A model generated the notes under the pieces. That model ran no database searches and was not told the DNA's origin. It saw nothing but the letters and a program-made list of their open reading frames with translations. 39,624 nucleotides of DNA from Clostridia bacterium. GTDB lineage: Bacteria; Bacillota; Clostridia; Christensenellales; Aristaeellaceae. This document shows, piece by piece, positions 16,302-24,739 of the stretch. Both the position numbers and the translations under genes were made by a program. The stretch is from NCBI GenBank assembly GCA_017481825.1, contig JAFUOR010000074.1, forward strand, positions 1 through 39,624, given 5' to 3'. Each line of letters opens with the position of its first letter. Position 1 is the stretch's first letter.

Positions 16302-17009
16302 TTATGTCTTTTTCCTCTCCAGCCGCCCCGCTGCCAGCGTCACCCGCTCCTGAATGCGGCACAGGAACTCGCGGTTGGTGGGTTTCCCCTTTTCCGGATC
16401 CACTGAATGCCCGAAGAAGCGCTCCAGCGCGCTCAGGCGGCCGCGGCTCCAGGTGGATTCCACACACAGGCGGAGGCTACGCTCCACGGCTCCCGCCGTC
16501 AGTCCATGACGGCGAGCCACAAGGGGGTACAGCCGGTGCTGCAAATCCGTCAGCAGCGGCGGATGCAACGCTGTCAGGGCAGCCATGTCCGGCAGAAACT
16601 GCATGGCGCGAAGCCGTGGCGATATCGCCAGTGCGTGCAGCAGCCCCCGCGCAAGGCAGGCTGCCTCCTCATAGCGCAGCAGCGCAAGAGCTGGGAGCCG
16701 CCCTTCCCGCGCCCAGTGTTCCAGCCGCTCCGGCAATTGCGGCAGCGGCGGCAGTTTGCCATCGGGCGCGTCAAAGCCATCCCCCAGCAGATAGGGCGGG
16801 GTCAGCAGCGGATATTCCTCCAGTACCCGGCAGAGCACCTCACTCTCCGCCCCGCCGCACAACACCATCACCCCGGCGCCCTCCTTTTCCGACAGCCGCC
16901 GGGCCTGCTCCGCGCTCCTGCACACGGTACAATGCCAGTCAACCCCCAGTTCCTCCAGCGCCAGCACCCATTCCATATCGCCTGACGCGCTCAGCACCAC
17001 ACAACGCAT
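16302..17009 (-). CDS. Spo0A C-terminal-domain protein with degenerate receiver
   Basis: A 235-residue protein. Residues about 125-225 match the Spo0A DNA-binding domain, including LYPLVARRHGLTAGAVERSLR, ESTWSRG and GKPTNREFL, which correspond to the recognition-helix and C-terminal signatures of Spo0A. The N-terminal 120 residues occupy the receiver position but show neither the acidic pair, the phosphoacceptor aspartate, nor the conserved lysine pattern of a working receiver. It is therefore a paralogue rather than the master Spo0A, and presumably binds 0A-box-like DNA without phosphorelay control. The ATG at 17009 is read from an SD (GGGAGGG) buried in the hairpin at 17012-17056. Confidence 0.85.
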   Translation of the reverse strand: MRCVVLSASGDMEWVLALEELGVDWHCTVCRSAEQARRLSEKEGAGVMVLCGGAESEVLCRVLEEYPLLTPPYLLGDGFDAPDGKLPPLPQLPERLEHWAREGRLPALALLRYEEAACLARGLLHALAISPRLRAMQFLPDMAALTALHPPLLTDLQHRLYPLVARRHGLTAGAVERSLRLCVESTWSRGRLSALERFFGHSVDPEKGKPTNREFLCRIQERVTLAAGRLERKKT

Positions 17010-17011
17010 GC

Positions 17012-17056
17012 AAAACCCTCCCCTGCATGGTCAATTCCATGTTCGGGGAGGGTTTT
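17012..17056 (-). promoter_or_regulatory. hairpin that ends the hydrolase transcript and sequesters the Spo0A-like SD
   Basis: A 12-bp outer stem AAAACCCTCCCC (17012-17023) / GGGGAGGGTTTT (17045-17056) and an inner CATGG/CCATG stem. On the minus strand the 3' arm is GGGGAGGGTTTT followed by GC and ATG, so the only Shine-Dalgarno lies inside the stem, six bases from the start codon. It may be a weak terminator and/or a translational switch. Confidence 0.75.
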
Positions 17057-17076
17057 CCTGCTTCTTTTTGTGCGAT

Positions 17077-17823
17077 TTATGACTGTTCGTCCATCATTTG
17101 TGTGAATCTCTCCAGCAGCAGTGCCCGATCCTTTGCCGCATAGTGATAATGCCCCGACTCCGGCAGCACCGTAACGGTGACACATGCGGCCTTTTGCAGC
17201 GCCTTGCAGGAGCGCATGGAAACCAGATCGTCCCTTGCGGACATGTAGGCCTGCGTTGGCACCGTCAGGCGGGGCAACATGCGGCGGATGGCAGCACTCT
17301 GTGCAAACAGCTCCAGATAGCGCGGAATCCACGGGATATAACGCCACACGCGCCAGTCCGAATCCGTGCCATAGGCCTCCTGCGCCGCGCGGATGGCCGG
17401 GCTGGCAGGCTTCGTCGCGCCCAGACCTACGAGGATGTTAGTCAGGGCCGTGCGCGGCTTGGGGAATATCCGCAGCGGCACCGCCAGCAGGAACAGCGCG
17501 TCCGCCAACCCTGGCTCGTCGATCAGCGCCTGGAGCGTCAGCAGCGTCCCCAGGGAGTGCGCCACCACCAGCACCCGCCGGTGACTCCCCCGCAGCTCGA
17601 TCAGCGCCTCCCGCACCTGCTGCCGCCACTGCGCCATGGATGCGCGCCCAAAGTCAGCCACCGTGCCGCCATGCCCCGCCAGGAGCAGATTATGCACCGA
17701 ATACGTCTCCGGGATGCGGGCCACAAAGCCGTCAAAATAACGCGGCGTACCCAAAATGCCGTGAACGAAGAGCACCGCGGTGGACGCGGCGGGGACAAGG
17801 CGCTTGACTGCATCGTGCTTCAT
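17077..17823 (-). CDS. alpha/beta hydrolase (carboxylesterase/monoacylglycerol lipase-like)
   Basis: A 248-residue cytosolic hydrolase. LFVHGILGTP provides the oxyanion-hole HG motif, VVAHSLGTL carries the nucleophile serine (GxSxG variant AHSLG), SARDDLVS the acid, and LPESGHYHY the catalytic histidine. It resembles Est30/monoacylglycerol lipase-type enzymes with a short cap (PRTALTNILVGLG to IPWIPRYLELF). Substrates in the family are short-chain and acyl esters; the actual one is unknown. It begins at an ATG after a TATACT promoter and is followed by the hairpin before the Spo0A-like gene, so both may be on one partly terminated transcript. Confidence 0.88.
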   Translation of the reverse strand: MKHDAVKRLVPAASTAVLFVHGILGTPRYFDGFVARIPETYSVHNLLLAGHGGTVADFGRASMAQWRQQVREALIELRGSHRRVLVVAHSLGTLLTLQALIDEPGLADALFLLAVPLRIFPKPRTALTNILVGLGATKPASPAIRAAQEAYGTDSDWRVWRYIPWIPRYLELFAQSAAIRRMLPRLTVPTQAYMSARDDLVSMRSCKALQKAACVTVTVLPESGHYHYAAKDRALLLERFTQMMDEQS

Positions 17824-17876
17824 TGCGTCCTCCTTCGCCTCTACAGGGCGCCAATCGCTGATTCATTCGCATATTT

Positions 17877-17904
17877 AGTATATCACACCAGCCCTGAAAA
17901 GCAA
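17877..17904 (-). promoter_or_regulatory. promoter of hydrolase gene
   Basis: On the minus strand TTGCTT (17904-17899), 16-base spacer, TATACT (17882-17877). Confidence 0.6.
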
Positions 17905-17910
17905 GGTCGC

Positions 17911-17949
17911 AAAAAGAGGAAGGCGAATCTGCAGCTGCAAATTCGCCTT
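17911..17949 (-). terminator. terminator of the carbohydrate operon
   Basis: Stem AAGGCGAAT / ATTCGCCTT (17920-17928 with 17941-17949), followed on the minus strand by CTCTTTTT, 40 bases beyond the stop of the HAD gene. Confidence 0.8.
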
Positions 17950-17988
17950 CAGGATGATATGGGTTGAATAAAACCGCCACGTATCCCG

Positions 17989-18624
17989 TCACGCGATGCC
18001 GTTCAGCTCGCCAAAGGAGTTCAGGTGCCACCTGGCCCGCTCGTCGCTGTAGGCATCGCCCATGGCCGCGCAGTCAAAGCCGCCAGCCACCGCAGCCTCC
18101 ACACCGGCATGAGCATCCTCAACCACGAGGCAATCCGCCGGATCAAGCCCCAGCATGGCTGCTGCCTTGAGGAAAACCTCCGGATGGGGCTTGGAGTGGG
18201 TGATGCAGTTGCCGTCCGCCACAGCTTCAAAGAAATTTCCCAGCCCAATACGTTCCAGGATGAAAGGGGTGTTCTTGCTGGAGGAGCCGATCGCCACCCG
18301 CACGCCCTTTGCGCGCAGGGCATTCAGCGTATCCCGCACCTCATCGGACAGGTCGGCGGTGGACATCTGGTGGAGCAGCTCCCGGTAAAGGTTGTTCTTT
18401 TCCTCGGCAAAGGCTGCCTTTTCTTCGGCAGTGTATGCCTGCTCAGCCTTTTCCAGAATGATCTCCAGGCTCTCCATGCGGCTCACGCCACGCAGGCGGT
18501 TGTTGATCGTGCGGTCAAAGGGAATGCCCAGCCGGTCAGCCAGCGTCTTCCACGCCTGATAGTGGTACTCGTCGGTGGAGCAGATCACGCCGTCGAGGTC
18601 AAAGATGATCGCTTTGTAGCTCAT
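17989..18624 (-). CDS. pgmB: beta-phosphoglucomutase-like HAD enzyme
   Basis: A 211-residue HAD-superfamily protein. FDLDGVICSTDEYHYQAWK contains the DxD nucleophile pair and the EYHYxAW cap entry typical of beta-phosphoglucomutase. NNRLRGVSRMESLEIIL is the beta-PGM substrate-loop signature, GSSSKN is motif II, SKPHPEVFL holds the motif III lysine, and VVEDAHAGVEAA is motif IV. Family members convert beta-glucose 1-phosphate to glucose 6-phosphate and normally work with inverting or retaining phosphorylases. It is the last gene of the operon, 15 bases after the alpha-L-rhamnosidase stop. No separate phosphorylase is present in the operon, which makes the GH3 enzyme interesting. Confidence 0.9.
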   Translation of the reverse strand: MSYKAIIFDLDGVICSTDEYHYQAWKTLADRLGIPFDRTINNRLRGVSRMESLEIILEKAEQAYTAEEKAAFAEEKNNLYRELLHQMSTADLSDEVRDTLNALRAKGVRVAIGSSSKNTPFILERIGLGNFFEAVADGNCITHSKPHPEVFLKAAAMLGLDPADCLVVEDAHAGVEAAVAGGFDCAAMGDAYSDERARWHLNSFGELNGIA

Positions 18625-18639
18625 GATGTATTCTCCTTG

Positions 18640-21057
18640 TCAGATGTGAACACCGCGCAGCAGCGGATCGAGGGCAAATGCGTCATTCGGGTTCAGGAAG
18701 GGCATCGCAAAAGCCACGCCGATGGGCGATTCCACCCGGAATTCGCTGGCAGTATCGGCCGCCATACCGAGGATGCCGGGCGCCTTCTCCTGCAGGAGCG
18801 CCACGGCCGCCTCGCTCTCCAGCAGCTCCATCATCATGGACTGGGCAGTGAAGGGGTGCAGGTAATCCACCGCAGGCTGATAGGCCCAGGCGTGGGTGCC
18901 GCTTTCGACGGTGAGGATCGACTGCTCCGGGTGATCGGGCAGCACGACCTCGGCGGACGCGCCCTCGGGAACAGCCACCGTCAGCTCAACCTTGCCATCG
19001 TCGGCGATGTTCCATTTGACAGCCCAATGTCCCACCGGGGAGTCAAAGCAGATATCGCTGCGGCGGATGCGGCCATTCAGCTTCGGGGCGATGCGGGCCT
19101 TCGTCCAACCGGGCGCGGCATTTTGAAGGCCGCAGATGTGGGCAAAGACCGCCTCGCACACAGAACCATAGGCGTAATGGTTCAAACTGTTCATGCCGGT
19201 TCCGGAGATGGCGCCGTCGGCTTCAAGGCTGTTCCAGCGCTCCCAGATGGTGGTCGCGCCGAGGTTAACAGCATAGAGCCAGCCGGGGAATTCCTCGCTG
19301 AGAAGCATCCGGTAGGCCACGTCCACCATGCCGTTTTCCAGCAGGACGGGCAGCATCAGGGGCGCACCGGTGAAGCCGCAGGTGATGCGGTAGAAATCCT
19401 TCTTCAGCCGGGTGCGGAAGCAGGCAATGAGCTTCTGCTTATCACGGCAGATGCCATGCTTCAGCGCCAGCACATAGGCAGTTTGGGTGTCCAGACCGAG
19501 GCGTCCGCCGGGGGTAACATATTCGTCAACGAGGGCGGCATGGGCTTCGTCCGCCAAGGCGGCATAGCGGGCCGCGTCGGCTTCTTCACCAAGGACAGCG
19601 GCTGCCTGTGCCGTCAGGCGGATGCTCTGCATGAAGTACACGCCCTGAATGAATGCGTCCTCCGTGCCGCCCTTGAGGGACTGGGAGGTCATGCCGTCCT
19701 GAGCCAGCCAATCGCCGAAGGTGAAGGTTGGGAAGACGAGGTGCGTGCCGCCATTTTTCGCATCCTCCGCGATGAGGTATTCAGCGTAATCCCGCATCAT
19801 GGGGTAGTTTTCGCGCAGCAGCTCCACATCGCCGTAATTCATGTACACATTCCACGGGATGATGGTGCCCGCGTCCGCCCAGACCGCGCCGCCGTGCACC
19901 GCCGCACCCTTCATGGACGGGCTGTATGCCGGGACGTCGCCGCCGTAATAGCGGAGCTGATCGGCGCGCAGGTCCTGCATATACTTGCGGTAGAAGGCTT
20001 TGCAATCTGCCAGATAGCAGGCGGTGTTGACGAACACCTGGGTATCCGCCGTCCAGCCCAGGCGCTCATCGCGCTGGGGACAGTCGGTGGGCACGTCCAG
20101 GAAATTGCTGCGCAGCCCCCAGAGGGTGTTGCGCATGAGCTGGTTGAGCTTTGCGTGGCTGGTTTCGCAGTGCAGGGTAGGGCGTAGGGCGCTGGAAAGC
20201 GCCAAGGCGGTGAAGTCCGCCGGGGCAACGGTTTCCAGGCCTTCCACCTTTGCATAGCGGAAGCCGAAGAAGGTGAAGCTCGGCTCGACCTCCTTCACCA
20301 CGCCGTCGGAGGTATAGACGAACTCCGACCTGGCGCTGCGCAGGTTGTCCCGGTAGAAGCAGCCCTCCTGCAACACCTCGCCGGTCTGGATGCGCATGGT
20401 CGTACCCTTGGGCATACGGTTCACGAAGCGGATGATACCCGCCGCATTCTGCCCGAAATCCAGCACCTGTTCGCCCTTGGGGGTAACGATGAGCGTTGGG
20501 TGCAGGGTCTCCACCACGCGGATGGCAGGAGAAACGGGAGATTGCAGGTTGTATTGCACATCAGCTTTCACGCAGGGCACGGGCTGACCCGGCTCGCGGG
20601 TATCGTCGCGCACCTCGCCGTCATAGATGCCGCAGGACACGATGGGCGACTGCGCCGCCAGCCACTTCTCGTCTGTTTCGATGGCGGTGGTACTGCCGTC
20701 GGTATGCTCGATGATCAGGCGCGCCGCCAGCAGGTATTTGTCGCCCCAGGTGTCAGTCCTGCCGCCGTCAAGGCCGATGCGGCCCTTGTACCAGCCGTTG
20801 CCCAGCCACACGGACAGGCGGTTGTCCGCCGTCAGCATGCCGGTCACATCGTAGGTCTGGACGCGCAGATAAGCGTCATAGTCGTTGAAGCCGGGAGTGA
20901 GATAGTCCTCCCCCACCCGCTGACCGTTGATCATCGCCCGGTACAGGCCAAGGCCAGTAATCTCCAGCGTGGCCCGAACCACAGCACCCGCCGGGAAGTC
21001 CCGCCACAGCACCGGGCATTCCAGCGCTGCGGAGGGGGTGATGAAAGGCATATTCAT
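18640..21057 (-). CDS. alpha-L-rhamnosidase, GH78
   Basis: An 805-residue cytosolic enzyme (no signal peptide) releasing terminal alpha-L-rhamnose. The N-terminal beta domains include YRAMINGQRVGEDYLTPGF and WLGNGWYKG, typical of GH78. The (alpha/alpha)6 barrel carries the hallmark DVPTDCPQRDERLGWTADTQ, with the acidic general-acid region, then WADAGTIIPW, FGDWLA, TGFTGAPLMLPVL and GATTIWERWNS. The C-terminal beta domain begins near VGHWAVKWNI. Length is within the family range. It follows the GH3 gene by 12 bases and precedes the HAD gene, which shows that rhamnosylated oligosaccharides or glycosides are handled inside the cell after ABC import. No rhamnose catabolic genes are in the window. 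Confidence 0.94.
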   Translation of the reverse strand: MNMPFITPSAALECPVLWRDFPAGAVVRATLEITGLGLYRAMINGQRVGEDYLTPGFNDYDAYLRVQTYDVTGMLTADNRLSVWLGNGWYKGRIGLDGGRTDTWGDKYLLAARLIIEHTDGSTTAIETDEKWLAAQSPIVSCGIYDGEVRDDTREPGQPVPCVKADVQYNLQSPVSPAIRVVETLHPTLIVTPKGEQVLDFGQNAAGIIRFVNRMPKGTTMRIQTGEVLQEGCFYRDNLRSARSEFVYTSDGVVKEVEPSFTFFGFRYAKVEGLETVAPADFTALALSSALRPTLHCETSHAKLNQLMRNTLWGLRSNFLDVPTDCPQRDERLGWTADTQVFVNTACYLADCKAFYRKYMQDLRADQLRYYGGDVPAYSPSMKGAAVHGGAVWADAGTIIPWNVYMNYGDVELLRENYPMMRDYAEYLIAEDAKNGGTHLVFPTFTFGDWLAQDGMTSQSLKGGTEDAFIQGVYFMQSIRLTAQAAAVLGEEADAARYAALADEAHAALVDEYVTPGGRLGLDTQTAYVLALKHGICRDKQKLIACFRTRLKKDFYRITCGFTGAPLMLPVLLENGMVDVAYRMLLSEEFPGWLYAVNLGATTIWERWNSLEADGAISGTGMNSLNHYAYGSVCEAVFAHICGLQNAAPGWTKARIAPKLNGRIRRSDICFDSPVGHWAVKWNIADDGKVELTVAVPEGASAEVVLPDHPEQSILTVESGTHAWAYQPAVDYLHPFTAQSMMMELLESEAAVALLQEKAPGILGMAADTASEFRVESPIGVAFAMPFLNPNDAFALDPLLRGVHI

Positions 21058-21069
21058 AAATAAGCCTCC

Positions 21070-22752
21070 TTAATACTTCAGGTGTTCCTTGCCGCAGAAG
21101 GGATCAATGGGGCTGACCCCGCGGAAGGTGTCGCGGCCCATGAGCTTCTCCACCAGCGCATCAAGGGTCTCTGCGTTGTTGGAATAGCAGTTGATGTAGG
21201 TTTTCATCATGGGTACATCCACCAGATGATAGGGGTTCGCCAGGGATGCAAACACGGTGGGCACCTCATGCACGAACCACGGCACATTGTTGCCCGCGCC
21301 CCACATGGTGTACCAGTTGATGCGGTTGGTGGTCTTGTTGGAGGCGTTCTCCACATTGCCCAGGTACAGCACCGCGTCGTACTTCTCGTGGAAGCTCTCC
21401 ACCTTGAATTCCAGGTGAGTGAAGTCCTCCGGCTCGTAGAGGGTAACGCTGAAGCCTTCCTTCTCCAGCAGGACAGTCATGTGGTCGGCGATGCACTTTT
21501 CAGACGCGCAGCCGCCCAGCACCTCCAGCAGAAGCCGGGGCGTTTTCTTCGGGTCAAGGGGCAGGGCGTTTTGGGTATCCTTGACCAGGGTGATGGCTTT
21601 GTCAGCACACTCGCGGGCCCAGGCGTGATGCTCCGCGCAGCCGATGCAGGCAGCAGCCTCCACCGGCGGGATGATCGCATCCTTCGTCTTGTTCCACAGT
21701 CCGAGGGAGGCCTTCAGCGCCAGGATGCGGGTAATGGCTTCGTCCACGCGCTCCATGGTCAGCACGCCGCGCCGGATGCCATCCAGCATGTAGCCGTAGT
21801 CCTCTTCGAGGTCCTTGTTGAACAGGAACATATCCGCGCCGGCCATGATGGTCAGCGGTACGGCGTCGGAGCGCTTCATGGCGGAGGTATAGCCCACCAT
21901 GGGGGTCGCATCGGTGACGATGAGGCCGTTGAAGCCCAGTTCGCCGCGCAGCAGGCCCGTCATCAACTCCGGGGACAGCGTCGCCGGGACGGTGCCCTCT
22001 TCCGCATCGGGATTGAGGCGTTTGCGCCATGCAGGCTGGTCGATGTGGCCCACCATGATGGTCTGGGCGCCCTCGGCGATCAGCTCGCGGTAAACATGGC
22101 CGTAGGTCGCGTCCCATTCCTCGCAGGACAGGCTGTTGATGCTGGTCAGCAGATGCTGATCCACCTCGTCCACACCGTCGCCGGGGAAGTGCTTGACGGA
22201 CACCGCCACATTGTTTTCCTTTGCGGCACGCATGTAAGCCTTGCACATGGCGATGACCTGCTCCGGCTCATTGCCGTAGGAGCGGACGTTCACGATGGGG
22301 TTGCGCCAGTTGAGATCGAGGTCGCAGATGGGTGCGAAGGCCCAGTTGCAGCCCGCAGCGGCGGCCTCCTTCGTGGCGACCATGCCCATGCGGTAGGCCT
22401 GCTCCGGGTCACGGGTGGCGCCGATGCCCATCTGCTGGGCGAAGAAGGTGCCGTCCTCCAGGAAGCCGGTGGAGCCAAATTCCAGGTTCGCCGCGCTGAG
22501 CACCGGCACCTTGCTGCCCTTCTGCATGAAGTCCAGCGCAGAGCGGACTTCTGTGGAGGGGCTGGTCTTGAACAGCAGTCCGCCCACATGGAAGCGCAGC
22601 AGCTGGTACTGCAAGTAGCCCGGATCGGAGGAATAGCTGATGGGGCAGAACAGCTGGCCCACCTTTTCCTCCAGCGTCATGGAGGCGAGGGTGTTTTCTA
22701 CCCATGCGATCTGTTCATCGCTGAGGTAAAAGGGCTTGGCTTTCAGATTCAT
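21070..22752 (-). CDS. GH3 glycosidase, NagZ-type (beta-N-acetylhexosaminidase/beta-glucosidase or phosphorylase)
   Basis: A 561-residue cytosolic protein. The GH3 barrel is seen in MTLEEKVGQLF, KHFPGDG (187-193) and GLIVTDATPM with nucleophile D281. The loop VDEVDQH (194-200) keeps the Asp-x-His pair (D198, H200) that serves as acid/base in NagZ-type GH3 members, whereas ordinary beta-glucosidases use a distant glutamate. The usual GHG is GDG here. A second alpha/beta domain follows (about 390-550). Its ATG overlaps the upstream permease stop (ATGA), so translation is coupled. Histidine acid/base GH3 enzymes include some reported phosphorylases. Substrate specificity is not decided. Confidence 0.9.
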   Translation of the reverse strand: MNLKAKPFYLSDEQIAWVENTLASMTLEEKVGQLFCPISYSSDPGYLQYQLLRFHVGGLLFKTSPSTEVRSALDFMQKGSKVPVLSAANLEFGSTGFLEDGTFFAQQMGIGATRDPEQAYRMGMVATKEAAAAGCNWAFAPICDLDLNWRNPIVNVRSYGNEPEQVIAMCKAYMRAAKENNVAVSVKHFPGDGVDEVDQHLLTSINSLSCEEWDATYGHVYRELIAEGAQTIMVGHIDQPAWRKRLNPDAEEGTVPATLSPELMTGLLRGELGFNGLIVTDATPMVGYTSAMKRSDAVPLTIMAGADMFLFNKDLEEDYGYMLDGIRRGVLTMERVDEAITRILALKASLGLWNKTKDAIIPPVEAAACIGCAEHHAWARECADKAITLVKDTQNALPLDPKKTPRLLLEVLGGCASEKCIADHMTVLLEKEGFSVTLYEPEDFTHLEFKVESFHEKYDAVLYLGNVENASNKTTNRINWYTMWGAGNNVPWFVHEVPTVFASLANPYHLVDVPMMKTYINCYSNNAETLDALVEKLMGRDTFRGVSPIDPFCGKEHLKY

Positions 22753-23756
22753 GCGCGGGACACCCCCTTCTTCAGCAGTTTGCCGATGGATTTGAGCATG
22801 TTGCGGCCTTGGGCGTTGACGACGTTGATCACCAGGATGAACGTGCCCATGCAGATGTTGGAGATGGCCGTGCCCAGCGTATTGGCAAACACGGCATTGA
22901 GGGCATAGCTCAGCAGGCACAGCGTCACAGAGCCCATGATGGTGCCGATGGTATCGCCGCAGAAGCGGGCCAGCATCAATCCGATGAACACCGGCAGGAT
23001 GTTGGAAAACAGCTGTCCCACGGTCATCATGGAGGAATAGGCCGCGTCATGCTTGGCCTTGGCGATCCAGATCACCGTCGCCAGGCCGAAGATCAGGCCG
23101 GAAAACACATAGGAAATGATGACGTTCTTATTTTCCTTGATGCCGATGTTGACGGCGGACTGCTGATTGTTCGCCAGCAGCGTTGCCTGACGACCAGAGG
23201 TGGTCAGGTAGGAATAGATGGCGTAGAGCGCGATCACGCCCACCAGCGGCCAGATGGCCATGGGATAGGTGGCGAATTTGCGCAGCGTCATGTTGGAGAT
23301 GATGTTGATGCCCGTGCCGCCGAACACCAGGCAGGTGATGGCCTCATACAGCAGCGCAAAGCCGATGGTGGTGATGATGATCGGCACGCGGGCGTACACA
23401 TAGAACAGCGCCACCAGCAGGGACAGCCCCACGCAGCACACAATGCACAGCACCACCATCATGGGCAGGTTGTTGCCCATGTTCTTGGCCACATTGCCCG
23501 CGATGATGGCGGACAGCAGCATGATCGCGCCGCCGGAGAAGTCAAAGCGGCCATTCTTGAACTGCAGTCCGATGCCCATCGCGCAGGAGATGGAGATGGC
23601 GATATCCACGATCAGCGTGCGCCACATTTTGTCCGTACCGAAGTACATCTTGCCGTTAGCATAGCACAGCCACATCATCGCCAGATACATGATGACGGGC
23701 AGCATCAGCGTACCGCCGACGCGCTTGAGGGCGGAAACGATATTCTTCTTGTTCAT
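22749..23756 (-). CDS. sugar ABC transporter permease (RbsC family), second subunit
   Basis: A 335-residue polytopic membrane protein with about eight to ten hydrophobic helices and the BPD_transp_2 layout of ribose/galactose-type permeases. It has GIGLQFKNGRFDFSGGAIMLL in the periplasmic-facing helix pair, GIKENKNV in the ATPase-contact loop, and VGQLFSNILPVFIGLMLARF in the later membrane region. It lies 14 bases after the first permease and overlaps the GH3 start by four bases. With the first permease it forms a heterodimeric channel driven by the ATPase at 24740-26245. Confidence 0.92.
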   Translation of the reverse strand: MNKKNIVSALKRVGGTLMLPVIMYLAMMWLCYANGKMYFGTDKMWRTLIVDIAISISCAMGIGLQFKNGRFDFSGGAIMLLSAIIAGNVAKNMGNNLPMMVVLCIVCCVGLSLLVALFYVYARVPIIITTIGFALLYEAITCLVFGGTGINIISNMTLRKFATYPMAIWPLVGVIALYAIYSYLTTSGRQATLLANNQQSAVNIGIKENKNVIISYVFSGLIFGLATVIWIAKAKHDAAYSSMMTVGQLFSNILPVFIGLMLARFCGDTIGTIMGSVTLCLLSYALNAVFANTLGTAISNICMGTFILVINVVNAQGRNMLKSIGKLLKKGVSRA

Positions 23757-23770
23757 TTCTGCATCCTCCT

Positions 23771-24727
23771 TTACCTCGGCAGTACGCCGGTCTTCTTGCG
23801 GCAGGTCAGCACAACAACGATCAGGAACAGAACTGCCTTGATGACGAACACCTGATTCGCTGCCACGCCCAGCATGGGCAGACCCACGCTCAGCAGCGCG
23901 TAGGTGAAGGAACCCACGATGGCGCAGCTCACCTTGGAGCGCATGCCGCCGGACAGGGGCATGCCGCCCAGGATCAGCGCGACCATGACGTTCATTTCAA
24001 AGCCCGTGCCGGTGGAATCGGAGGCCGAGGCGGTGTAGCCCATCTGGAACAGCGCCGCCAGTACCACGCACACACCCATGATGATGTAGGCGTACACCTT
24101 GTACTGCACCAGGTTGATGCCGCTCTGGCGGGCCGCAGTGGGGTTCGCGCCGATGGCCTTGGCATTCTTGCCCAGCTTGGTGAAGTTGAACAGGTAGCCC
24201 ACCACCAGCACCTCAATGACCAGCACAAGGATCATAAACCAGGTCTGGCGGAAGATGCTGACGTCGATGGTATTCATCAGCGCCACGTTGCGGCTGCCCA
24301 GGCTGTTGTACATCACCGAGGACACACCGCTGATGACCATCTGGAACACCAGAGATGAAATGACGGGATGGATGTTCAGCACCTCGCCCGCCGCGCCGTT
24401 GATGGCGCTGATGATCACGGAAATCACCAGTGACAGCAGGACACCCCACAGGAGCGATCCCGTGGCGTTGCCGATGATGACCGTCAAAGTCGCATACAGG
24501 CCCACCTGCCGGCCGATGGAGATATCCATGGAGCCAAGAGAATAGACGAAGGTTGCGCCCACGCTCATCAGCGCAAGGACGATGACATTCTGCATCAGCG
24601 TCTTGATCTTCGCCGCCGACCAGATGCTCTCGCCGAAAATGGGCGTGAGGATGGTGAAAAACACGATGCACAGCACCAAACCGCTGTAGGCAGCGACCTG
24701 TGCGGAATGCTTTTTGAGCCAAGTCAT
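23771..24727 (-). CDS. sugar ABC transporter permease (RbsC family), first subunit
   Basis: A 318-residue polytopic membrane protein of the same BPD_transp_2 family as its neighbour. SLGSMDISIGRQVGLYATL matches the family's 'DLSVG' region, KLGKNAKAIGANPTAARQSGI is the cytoplasmic coupling loop (GxNxxAARxSGI), and MVALILGGMPLSGGMRSK is the conserved late segment. It sits 12 bases after the ATPase gene. The two permeases are only distantly alike, so the transporter is a heterodimer rather than the homodimer of the classical ribose system. Confidence 0.93.
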   Translation of the reverse strand: MTWLKKHSAQVAAYSGLVLCIVFFTILTPIFGESIWSAAKIKTLMQNVIVLALMSVGATFVYSLGSMDISIGRQVGLYATLTVIIGNATGSLLWGVLLSLVISVIISAINGAAGEVLNIHPVISSLVFQMVISGVSSVMYNSLGSRNVALMNTIDVSIFRQTWFMILVLVIEVLVVGYLFNFTKLGKNAKAIGANPTAARQSGINLVQYKVYAYIIMGVCVVLAALFQMGYTASASDSTGTGFEMNVMVALILGGMPLSGGMRSKVSCAIVGSFTYALLSVGLPMLGVAANQVFVIKAVLFLIVVVLTCRKKTGVLPR

Positions 24728-24739
24728 ATTGCTGCCTCC

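Noticed and set aside
18025-20187. A 720-codon open frame on the plus strand opposite the rhamnosidase and HAD genes
   Set aside because: Shadow of two well-supported minus-strand genes; it spans their boundary and has no recognisable domain.
21082-22908. A 608-codon plus-strand frame opposite the GH3 gene
   Set aside because: Same reason: antisense shadow with repetitive low-information composition, while the minus strand encodes an intact GH3.
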